64,000 nucleotides of DNA from Coturnix japonica. Its lineage: Eukaryota > Chordata > Aves > Galliformes > Phasianidae. The translations under genes and the position numbers were made by a program. The stretch covers positions 105,915,700 through 105,979,699 of the forward strand of contig NC_029516.1 in the NCBI RefSeq assembly GCF_001577835.2, in the 5' to 3' direction. The notes below the pieces were generated by a model. It saw only the letters and a list, made by a program, of their open reading frames with translations. It was not told where the DNA came from and did no database searches. How positions within the stretch are numbered: the first letter of the stretch is position 1; each line of letters starts with the position of its first letter. Shown in pieces: positions 51,049 through 60,154 of this stretch.

Positions 51049-54000
51049 CTGAAAAGTAAAAAGAAAGAGAAATAATTTCATTCACATGTAGTTTTCATCA
51101 CTTCTGTCTTTAAGCTATTTTTACATCTTAACGGGAAACTCCCTGAGCTCCATACAATAATGTTTTCCCCTCAGCTTGTATCCCCCCTTTCTTAACATGT
51201 GAACAATTACTTTCCTCCTACGCCCTCACCACCAACATTATGATACTATGGTTGTGTAGGGAAACAGCTATGCCAGCATTCTTACAAGTAGCACAAACAT
51301 AAATAAGCCCACAGCTCTCAAGAACAGAAGCCCAAATGGAGTTTAATGATAACAACCCCAAGTACTGACTATCCAAACAATTTCAGTGAATGAAGATTTC
51401 TGACCATTCTCCTGACATAAGCAACAATGGAAAGGTTCCACCAGGTCTTTCATGTTGACTATGGCTTTCAAAGTCACATCCAGGCAGACTGGGATGATTC
51501 TCAGAGAGATTACTCTTATTTTGTCACTTTACATCTCTTCTTTTCTTACAGCATGATATTCGTACTATATAACATACCTGAGAAACCTGAAAATAATCAC
51601 AGCTGCTCACTTCAATACATAATGGCCTCAAGTTGTGCCAAGGGAAGTTCAGGTTGGACATTAGGAAACACTTCTTTACAGAAAGGGTAGTTAAACACTG
51701 GAATAGGCTCCCCATGGAGGTGGTTGAATCGCCATCCCTGGTTGTGTTTAAGAGCAGTTTGGATGTGGTACTGAGGGATATGATTTAGTGTAGGGTTGTT
51801 AGAGTTAGGGTACTATGGTTAGGCTGAGGTTGGACTTGATGATCTTTGATGTCTTTTCCAAACTGAGTAATTCTATGATTATCCCGCATTGCAATCCATT
51901 AGTTTGCAAACTGCATTCCTGAAGTATTCATACAGCAATTTATCACATTAGGACCTTACAAGGGCTCCATTATAAAAAGCAAATAGTACTACAGAGTGTT
52001 TCCAGCTACAGTAAGCTCAACCACTGACAGGTTCAAAGTGCATTCTTCAAGAGTTTGAAGAAAAATTCATCAAGATTTTGGATAGTTTGAAATAAATGGT
52101 TGAATGAAGAGCCTCAATGAGGTAAAAATAATGTAAGCATAGGGAGAACTGGTCCTATTACCATCTCAGAGAAACAACTAAAAAGATGAAGACTTAAAGC
52201 ATAAGACAATAGTTTGAATGGTCAATCCAATTAAGTTAACTCACTAGGCTCAGTAAGTTACTAATTATCTCCCGAGCCAGCTGACCCCGCACACATTCAT
52301 CTCACTACTGCAAAATAAAGCACAACATCTTAGGAAAGACTTTATAGCAGATTGTAATTTGATATGTAATCAATTTTACTACTGTAAGAGTGTGCATAGT
52401 CAGTAACTACGGGTCAGCGATAAGCAGTAACAAGTAAATGTGACAATCTGCAAACTCATGATTACCATCAACTCCAGTACTGCTAAGGTGCAGCTTTTAT
52501 GACTTTGAAGAAATGCAGAATGTGAGCCAAAACCAGAGATTTAAGACCTTTTTTTTAAAAAAAAAAATTAAAACAACAACAACGTGACCCACAAAAATCA
52601 CAGAATGACCCAGGTTGGAAGGGACCTAAAGGATCATGTAGTTCCAACCCCCCTGCCTGGCAGGGCCACCAAACATACACCTTTACTAGATCAGGTTGCC
52701 CAGGGCCCCGTCCAACCTGGCCTTGAACACCTCCAAGGACGGGGCATCCACAACCTCCCTGGGCAGCCTGTTCCAGGCCCTAACCACTCTCCTAGTGAAG
52801 AACTTCCCCCTAACATCCAACCTAAATCTTCCCTTTTTCAACTTAAAACCATTGAAAAATCTTTCAGTTGATTCTCATGAGATGGTGAGGTTGCTAAAAC
52901 TACAGAGAAGCCACATTTTTTGATGCAGTTTCTCCATGAACTATGACCTGTTCCATAAACTGTGTCCAATGCAGTTTGCATTCACACAGTCCTTGGCTCA
53001 TCCTGCTTCAACTGAACTGTCCAAAGGTGCCCTACATAACATGGGAGCTGACCCACAAGCCTTCGTGCAGTCTTCCTGGGAAGTCTTTCTAGCCTTCACA
53101 GCAGGAGATGCCAAGAAATCCTAACAGAAAGCTAAACCTTCTATATCATCTACTTTGCTTTCCATAATGAGCTTGCTGTAATGAGCTTACAGTTCAGAGA
53201 ACAGCACCTGGGGCTGCATTCAGCTCCTTCAATATCCAGCTGTGTCCATACATCTAGCTGGTGACTCCTGTAATTGCAGCTCCTCCCTGTACATACATGT
53301 ACATACACACAAACACTTGGACAGCTACTGCCATCTAAATCTGTCTTTGGGGTCAAACGACTTTGACTGTGAGCACCTTAGAGGTATTGAGAAGACTGCT
53401 CAAATTTTAATAGTATGAAACTAAGTGTGCATGCTCTGCATAGTGATCAACTAGAAGAGGACAACACAACAGAAAAGAGAGCAGAAAGCTGGTGTGCTCA
53501 TGTCCACACCCCTTTCTGAAACACTCTCTGGCTCAAACATCTGCCAGGCTTGTCTGAGAAAAGGTACTGAACTGCTTTACTCCAAAAAGGATTCCGGGAG
53601 CTGAGGAAGTGAAGGAACAACTCCCTGAAGCACATAGATACACTAAGCACCATAACACTCTTAAATCCTTGATTTAAGCTATTCTGAACATATGTATATT
53701 GCTTTACTTTCCACAGAAAACATTGGAACGCAGCTCACTGTCAAAGATTACGGTTTCAAACACGTCACACAGAACACGTCTACTACTTACATCATCAATA
53801 TCTTCATCATCATCTCCAATATCGTCAAACTGGATTTCATCATCATCTCCGGGACCAAATGTGTCTGTTTCATTGATTTTAGCTAAAAAAAGGCATTCGG
53901 AAAGTTAAGGAGAGCATTCATACCAAGTCAAGATAGGCTACATATTCTTGTCCAACATGAACTTCCAGTTTGAAATGAAAACATTCTTACCATGTTCTGG

Positions 54001-57000
54001 AAGCTCCCCATATGCTTTCAGACTTCTGGCTTCATCTGCATTATACTTTAGAATAACATCAGCTTTGTTATCCTAAATAGGAATTTATTAGAAGGCATTA
54101 AGTCATTTATGATGGAAAAAAAAACCTCCCTAAGAAGCACAGTAAACTAGTAACACCTGTATTACTTAGAGAACAGTAATATCTTCTTCATTTCTCTCTA
54201 TTTTTAATTCTGAGGTTAAAAATAAGAGATAATCTTTGTAGAATATCTTCATCTGCGCTGGGAGATACTCGGTTTTGTTCTGCTTGGTCCTTATTTCACA
54301 GGACCCAAGCATCAAACACTGGAAAAAAATGAAAGGTTGGGTGTGATGCTAATAAGGCCACAGTGGCTGCCAACAACATCTGAGGGAGCAATTACATTTG
54401 GAAGAACAAGTTTAACCAGGATTTGTCATCTACTCAAGACAACCTCTCTGCAACGCAAGGAAACTAAAAGTCCTGATTTAGCGTAACCAAAGACAAATCC
54501 AAGTGAAATCAGATGTGAGTTTACTCAGGATACCTGCTGTAACTTCACACTAAACAAAGCTGGTTGTAAGCTACTTCAATGACACACCGCATCGAATGCT
54601 CACCTGGTAGTCTCGTAAGCCAACCAATATAATATCAGATGTATTTATCCAAACCTGAAAGAGTAAGCATATGCTGTATTGGAAGAATTCAACTTCTTGT
54701 TGTATAATGAAAAACAAAAGCACGGCACATTTAATTTTACTAAACAACATCAAGCATTTCAGTACACTTACCATTTTCACTTTCTACCCAATAACTTGGA
54801 AATCCATATTTTCATGGAAAAATCAAGCTCCTAAATACCAGTACTATTATTTAGCAAGTTATGGGGCTATTATGAAGGTAAATCAGGCTTCTTTGAAGAG
54901 CTTCTAGCCAACAAGGTGGTTATTAAGTCATTACTTCCCAGAGAACAGCATAACTAATGCACTGAGCCATCCCTCTGAGCTGAGCTCAGCAACAGCCAAA
55001 AAGTTGGTGAAGGAGCTGGTGAAGAATCAATCAGTCAGGAACCCAAGGAAACAAATGGAGCTGTTCCTAGTAACTGGCTGCAGTAATCCATCAAACCAAA
55101 GCCTTCAGAAACCCACAGAACAGGATATACTGAAAGAAATACACAAGATGGTCCTATCCCGCGGTAGCTCGTTTTTTGCAGATGGAGAATGCTTCTGTTT
55201 GGACTTTCTTCTGACATGAGGAATAGCCTTCTGTGATGACAAATGAATTCTGCAGTACGCAGCATTTATCTGGGAACATCCTCCATTACCTTCAACAGTT
55301 TGAGCAGCAACACATTGCTGGCAACCTGCGGGGCTCACAGTGATACTAAAATACGTGCAATCATCAGCCCCTGAGAATTAATGGGTAGAACAATCCAGAA
55401 TGAACACAGCAACTGCCTGTTGTGTTTGTGGTATAGGGAACCTGCTTTGGCAGGGGGGTTGGACTCGATGATCTCTAGAGGACCCTTCCAACCCCTACAA
55501 TTCTGTGATTCTGTGTGATTCTGTTTTTATTGGGAACAGAATGAGAGAGGAACACCTGCGTACCACACACCAGCAAAGGATGAAGATGTAACACCCAGAA
55601 CGGGTAAGAGATGGCACCACAGCATCCAGAGGTGCTGAAGTTAAGGCTGACAACACAGACACCACCCTGGAGGCAAAGAGTTCTGCAGATCAGCTTTGCA
55701 TTAAAATAGTTTAGGAACTGATGAAGCAAAGAAGGGATGGCATCTGAAGGGCCTGTGGAAGCTCTAAGTTTGCCTCAAGCCCCTGTCAGAACTGCTCTCA
55801 GATAAGTCACCCAGCCAGAAGATGATTATAAGTAACATTCATTTCCCTCTCCGGTACAAAGAATAAGCCAGGGAAGGTATCTAAATGTGATTCAAGTTTC
55901 CATAATGTGAAAGGTCAGCATTTCACAAGCAGCCTGAAACCTCCTCTGAGGTACCTGCATCTACTGAAGGGGGCTCTTCAACTCCGGAGCTGCACTCAAA
56001 AACCCAACTGCCTATTTCTGTGCCCAGATAATGGAGATACAAGAAAAAATAGTTTACTATTAAAAACAATGTTTCAGGTATTAAGCGCAAAATAGAGCTA
56101 CTATTTTTACTGTAAAGAGCTCATTACTCTTTTTAGTTTGTTTCCCATTCCTTATCGCGCATAATGCCACTGTTTCAGAATTACCTTTTTCCTTAGTTTC
56201 CCTCTGATGTGACATAACCTCTTCACGCCATCAAAACACAATGCCTCCAGTCTTCCATTGCCCAACATCTTGATCACCTGGGCATATTCTGAAAGAGAGG
56301 GTAGGAGAGAATAATAACATGGAGACACAGAGTAACTTGTGTCATGTAACCAGATTCTGCTGTAACATTTTATCAGCCACCAACCTGGAGAGAACCCCTC
56401 ATCAGCCACAATGGCAGCTGGTTTTTGTATCCTTCCTGACACTGGCTTGAAAGCATTGTGACCAGCGGCCACTCTTGGTTGCACTCATGCTTTGGTTTCC
56501 TCTAAATGCTTCCTAAAGGGAACTTCTAGAGCTAATGTGTCACACTCAAGAGTTTATTACAGCAGAACAGCTCCTGTACTGTCAAAACTCCACTTTATCA
56601 CTGATGGAAGAGGTGGATGTGGTACAGGTTGGGTACCCCCACCACTACTCCCAGTCCTGCCTGCAGAGAATCTATGGATAAAGCTGTTATTCTTCTGTCT
56701 GAAAGGCATCCCTGTACATACAGGTTTCGATTGGAAGCTGTGCAGCTTCTCTCCAACACACTACTAAAGCTTGCAACTTAACGTATTATCAATTAGCAGA
56801 AAATAACGTGGCTTTTGAGAATAACATTACCCGACCATCCCTGCGTGCCAGGAAAATACTCTCAGTTCATCTGAGTTATATTTCAATACTCAAAAATCTT
56901 CCCACGGCACAAGATGGAGAGTCCAACAAACCGCATCATGATATTACAAACTGAGCAGATCTCAGTACACAGAATTTGCTTGGGATTTGAAATTTGCTTG

Positions 57001-58731
57001 GCCAGTGTTTCTAATAAACCTGGTCCCAGTGCTTAGCTGGTGGCTATGCACGTGCTCAGGTATAGGTGAGCCACAGCCAGAGCATGACATGCAGGGCAGG
57101 GTGAGCCAGAGGGCAGGTGAGATCTCTGCCATCGGAAGGCAGAGGACAAGGGAATCCTGGCCACCAAACTCCAGCTGAACGCTTCTGTCGCTCACTGAAC
57201 CTGACAGCACCCAAGAAAGGGCTGCGCCTCTCGCTCCTGCTCTAACAGCTCCCAGGTGTCCCATCCCCTGCCCAGAAAGTTAGTGAAGACGACAAAGGAC
57301 AGTGAGAGAACAGAGCTTCTGTTTTAGTCAGGTCAGTGACTCCAAAGATTCCACAAGAGATCCCAAGACACCACACAGCTGGCACAGAACTGGCAGTGGG
57401 ACCGTGCATCCAAGGGACAACCAGCAGCTACCAGCAGTACCAGGACCAGCTACATACAGCAACCCAAAGGACTCCTATCATTGTTCCCCACTGCTTTTGA
57501 GTTCCTCAGACACCCAGATGCTATCTTTGAGCACCAGCTTCCAATGTGCAGGATCTGTGGCGACAGGATAAGGGGAAATGGTTTCAGTCTCAAAGAGGTT
57601 GAATCAAAGAGGGTAGATTTAGATTAGAGGCAAGAAAAAGTCTTTCTTTTACAGCGAGGGTGGTGAGGCAGTGGCAGAGGTTGCCCAGAGATGTGGTGGA
57701 TGCCCCATCCCTGGAGACTTTCAAGGTGAGGCTGGATCAGGCCCTGGGCAACCTGATGTAGCTGTGATGTCCCTGTTCATTGCAGGGGAGTTGGACTAGA
57801 TGGACTGTAAAGGTCCCTTCCAACTCTAAGGATTCTATGGATGTCTGTGACTCACAGTATCTGACCGAAGCAGCAGCACTGTGATACCACACTCAGAAAC
57901 TCACCTTGCCCATCTTCCTTGAACACCAGCTCTCTTTTCTCTGACTCGTTCTCATTCTTACCTCGTCGTCTGTTTTTACCTCCTTTACCTAAACGTCACA
58001 AGAGAAGAAAAGAACTTGCATTACTACCTGCCAACAGCGTAAGAGCTAAACAAGGGGATTTTGATGCATTTTCTACCTATCAATCTCGAGCACCTGTTCA
58101 GATGTTAACATTTGTTTGTAAGCAGGTGGTAACACCCATCAGAAGAGCAGAGCTGCGGTGGTTTCAGACGCACCGGCTGCTTTGACAGCGCACAGCACGG
58201 ATGTACTGGTAGGGGACTGCAGCTCGCACACCCTGTTCCAGCCCAAGGAGCAAGAGGGCGGACTGGAGCGGGGCTATGGCAGCACCGAATCCTCGTATGT
58301 AAGCCCACGCTCCATGACGGCGCTGTTTAAAAGCCACACACGTGGCGACGGGATCAGGTGGCCTCTATGGGGACATGGAGGAGCGGTCTGTTCTTTCCCA
58401 TCCCCACAATCTCGCCGCTGACGAGCAGCGGGGCGGGATGCGGCAGCGCTGGCACGGAGGGGCCCAGCCTGCCCTGCCCTGCCCGCCTCCCTCCTTGGCC
58501 GCCCTGCCCCACGGCCCGGGACCCGCTGCGATACGAGGTGCTGGTCGGGCCTAGGCCCGGCCGTGGGGCCTTCAGCCCCTTCGCAGCCCCGCCCGGCGGC
58601 ACCGGGCTGCGGCGAGCCACACGTGAGCGAAGCGCAGGCCTCCCCTGTAGGGCCGAGCCCAGGCCCGGCTTTACGAGACGGCGGCGGCGGGGAGAGGTAG
58701 CGGGGGAGGCCTCACCTTTATTCTTGGGCAT
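51043..58731 (-). CDS. EIF1AX: EIF1AX, eukaryotic translation initiation factor 1A (complete, 7 coding exons)
   Basis: eIF1A binds the A-site of the 40S ribosomal subunit, promotes scanning and start-codon selection with eIF1, and recruits eIF5B for subunit joining. Seven minus-strand exons with GT/AG boundaries and consistent phases join to a 144-residue protein: 58731-58716, 57988-57905, 56288-56185, 54654-54604, 54072-53991, 53882-53791, 51048-51043. Visible parts are the basic N-terminal tail (MPKNKGKGG then Arg/Lys-rich to about residue 25), the OB-fold core (about 30-110, including [15 protein letters not shown] and [17 protein letters not shown]) and the acidic tail ending in DDDEDIDDI, which contacts eIF5B in this family. 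Length and sequence agree with the vertebrate protein as I remember it, with no substitution I can point to. The gene starts in a CpG island and lies less than 1 kb downstream of RPS6KA3, in the same orientation. Confidence 0.98.
51625..51887 (+). repeat. CR1 3' end in EIF1AX intron 6
   Basis: AGGTTGGACATTAGGAAACA, GAATAGGCTCCCCATGGAGG, GTGTAGGGTTGTTAGAGTTA and tail AGTAATTCTATGATTAT. Antisense to EIF1AX. Shares its tail group with 26.7 and 59.2 kb. Confidence 0.92.
52598..52853 (-). repeat. CR1 3' end in EIF1AX intron 6, minus strand
   Basis: Reversed CR1 nearly identical to 27702-27960, over blocks such as GACCCAGGTTGGAAGGGACC and GAACACCTCCAAGGACGGGG. Truncated 5' at AAAACCATT. The close match suggests recent activity of this group. 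Confidence 0.95.
53791..53882 (-). CDS. EIF1AX: EIF1AX exon 6
   Basis: 92 bases, residues 113-143: [20 protein letters not shown] then [19 protein letters not shown] acceptor, GTAAGT donor right after the final GAT GAT. This is the acidic C-terminal tail that binds eIF5B and influences start-site stringency. Confidence 0.97.
53991..54072 (-). CDS. EIF1AX: EIF1AX exon 5
   Basis: 82 bases, residues 86-112 plus one base of codon 113: [20 protein letters not shown] then YGELPEH. TTTAG acceptor, GTAAG donor. Covers the end of the OB fold and the helical extension. Confidence 0.97.
54604..54654 (-). CDS. EIF1AX: EIF1AX exon 4
   Basis: 51-base microexon-sized exon, exactly 17 codons: [17 protein letters not shown] (residues 69-85). 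It has a CAG acceptor and GTGAG donor, phase 0 at both ends. It forms the central strands of the OB fold. Skipping it would keep the frame but remove core strands. Confidence 0.97.
55428..55526 (+). repeat. CR1 3' end, about 95 bases, in EIF1AX intron 3
   Basis: GTGGTATAGGGAACCTGCTT, GGCAGGGGGGTTGGACTCGA and CTACAATTCTGTGATTCTGT. Same group as 13.3, 15.9, 18.9, 23.9 and 59.3 kb. Confidence 0.93.
56185..56288 (-). CDS. EIF1AX: EIF1AX exon 3
   Basis: 104 bases after a TTTCAG acceptor and before GTAAT. Encodes residues 34-68, beginning [20 protein letters not shown] and ending RGKLRKK. This is the first half of the OB fold, with the RNA-binding GNGR turn and the basic RGKLRKK strand. It ends in phase 0. 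Confidence 0.97.
57560..57850 (+). repeat. CR1 3' end in EIF1AX intron 2, close to the exon 2 donor
   Basis: GCGACAGGATAAGGGGAAAT, GGATGCCCCATCCCTGGAGA, CCTGGGCAACCTGATGTAGC and TTGGACTAGATGGACTGTAA to a worn tail. It ends about 54 bases beyond the exon 2 5' splice site and is antisense to the gene. Confidence 0.92.
57905..57988 (-). CDS. EIF1AX: EIF1AX exon 2
   Basis: 84 bases between a TTTAG acceptor and a GGTGA donor. Encodes residues 6-33 plus one base of codon 34: the basic stretch [20 protein letters not shown], then LVFKEDGQ. This is the N-terminal tail where cancer-associated substitutions cluster in human EIF1AX. A CR1 copy ends about 55 bases past the donor. Confidence 0.97.
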
Positions 58732-59000
58732 GGCGGCGGGCGCTGCGCCGCGCGGGGCTGGCTGCGGGCGGTCGGGCCTTCGGGCGGCTCCCGCGAGGAG
58801 GAGGCAGAACCGAGCGGCGGCTGCGCGCGGGCGGAACGGGGCGGCCGGGGCTGCGGCTCAACTCGTGCTTTCCGGCCGCTGGAGCCCGGCCTCCAACACG
58901 GCGCCACCCGGCGGGGAGGAGGACCGAGGGCTGCACGGCGCCCCGCAGCGCCGCGGGGAGGGGCGAGAACGAGCGCGCCCGCAATGTGGCGTAGCCGTCA
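58400..59000 (-). promoter_or_regulatory. EIF1AX: CpG island promoter of EIF1AX
   Basis: About 600 bases very rich in GC and undepleted CpG, spanning the EIF1AX ATG (58731) and the first donor. The surrounding DNA is AT-rich. No clear TATA box. The long open frames here on both strands, up to 282 codons, come from base composition and are not genes. Confidence 0.85.
58716..58731 (-). CDS. EIF1AX: EIF1AX exon 1, coding part
   Basis: Encodes MPKNK plus the first base of codon 6 and is followed by a GTGAG donor (58715-58711). The ATG at 58731 is inside the CpG island, and the MPKNK start is diagnostic of eIF1A. Reading on past the donor gives an apparent 125-residue open frame, but that is intron. 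Confidence 0.97.
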
Positions 59001-59111
59001 CAATGTGGAGAGTTCCGGCCTTAACGACGGAGAGAACAACGCAGGCGCAAGAGATAAGCGATAACACTGCACATAAAGGGCTGCTAAGCGCTGCAGTATT
59101 CTCCCTAGGGA

Positions 59112-59273
59112 GGTGGTTGAGTCACCATCCCTGGATGTGCTTAAGAACCCTTTGGATGTGGTGCTCAGGGACTGGATTTAGCGGAGGGTTGTTAGAGTTA
59201 GGGTAGTATGGTTAAGCTGCGGTTGGACTCGATGATCTTTAAGGTCTCTTCCAACCTGAGTGATTCTATGATA
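59112..59273 (+). repeat. CR1 3' end just upstream of the EIF1AX promoter
   Basis: TCCCTAGGGAGGTGGTTGAG, CCATCCCTGGATGTGCTTAA, GGAGGGTTGTTAGAGTTAGG and GGTTGGACTCGATGATCTTT to tail TGATTCTATGATAA. Begins about 110 bases outside the CpG island. Confidence 0.93.
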
Positions 59274-59310
59274 AGCTGTTACAAAGGCCAGGCAGCAAGT
59301 GCCTATGAGA

Positions 59311-59582
59311 TCACAGAATCATAGAACTGTAGGGGTTGGAAGGGACCTCTAGAGATCATGGAGTCCAACCCCCCTGCCAAAGCAGGCTCCCTACACCACG
59401 TCACACAGGTAGGCGCCCAGGCGGGTCTTGAATATCTCCAGAGAAGGAGACTCCACCACCTCCCTGGGCAGCCTGTTCCAGTGCTCCGTCACCCTCACTG
59501 TAAAGAAGTTCTTGCACACATTTGTGTGGAACTTCCTATGCTGTAGTTTCATCCCATTACCCCTAGTCCTGTCCCCACACAA
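59311..59582 (-). repeat. CR1 3' end between RPS6KA3 and EIF1AX
   Basis: Reversed CR1 of about 270 bases. The minus frame gives [20 protein letters not shown] ending in YLCDVV. Its tail lies 38 bases from the tail of the plus-strand CR1 on the left, and its 5' end is about 110 bases from the RPS6KA3 poly(A) region. Confidence 0.95.
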
Positions 59583-59705
59583 TCATTATATGTGCCTATT
59601 AACATTATACACACACAGAGCAAGCGTAGGTCAGTGTTAGTGCTGAACAAGCAACAGCTTTGATAATAAATGACCCAACAAAGCGATTTTTAATATGTTT
59701 GAAAG

Positions 59706-59711
59706 TTTATT
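59706..59711 (-). terminator. RPS6KA3: Candidate RPS6KA3 poly(A) signal
   Basis: Plus-strand TTTATT, which is AATAAA on the minus strand. It lies at the distal end of the long repeat-free stretch after the RSK2 stop codon and about 125 bases before the first CR1 copy. Other proximal hexamers could also be used. Confidence 0.5.
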
Positions 59712-60120
59712 CGCAGTAGAAATCTTGATTTCTTTTGAAGACTACAAAACCTGCCGCTGGACAGGAGTACAAGCAATGATCTCTCTCCAGAACTGCTCGT
59801 AGTTACATGGGGAACAGTTCTAATTACACATTGATACATGATTGGAACACTTCCTAGATCAGACTCTGAATAAAACAATCATTTAAAGTATTCAGTACGT
59901 TTTTTAACTAGCATTTCAAACTCTATTATGTCAGCAGTGCCGAGCATCTGACAGATGCCGTTGTAATGGTCTCGCATAAGGTACAATACCACTGACCTCC
60001 AGGAATAGTACCTTAGACTCATGTGCCATGCTGAGAAAACTAGTATAAAGTACGATTGTATAGAACTGTAGAAAAATATTTTATCTGCCATTTTGTCATT
60101 TTTTAAAAAGGTTTGAAGTA

Positions 60121-60154
60121 GACCCCCCCCTCCCTCCCCCCCCATCCCCTCCCG
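60121..60154 (-). promoter_or_regulatory. RPS6KA3: G-rich tract in RPS6KA3 3'UTR (G-quadruplex potential)
   Basis: The plus strand carries five C-runs of 3-8 bases separated by one or two bases. The RSK2 mRNA (minus) strand therefore has five G-runs of 8, 3, 8, 4 and 3 within about 31 bases. This satisfies the usual four-run G-quadruplex pattern with loops of 1-2 bases. A function is inference only. Confidence 0.6.

Noticed and set aside
55200-55390. Possible C/D box snoRNA in an EIF1AX intron (TGATGA and CTGA motifs)
   Set aside because: The motifs are on the strand opposite to the host gene, too far apart, and lack a closing stem.
58354-58731. 125-codon minus-strand frame starting MPKNKG
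   Set aside because: Only the first five codons and one base are EIF1AX exon 1. The rest is intron 1 read past the GTGAG donor.
58358-59206. 282-codon plus-strand open frame
   Set aside because: Low-complexity Arg/Ala/Pro/Gly composition in the EIF1AX CpG island, running on into a CR1 element. GC-rich DNA lacks stops by chance.
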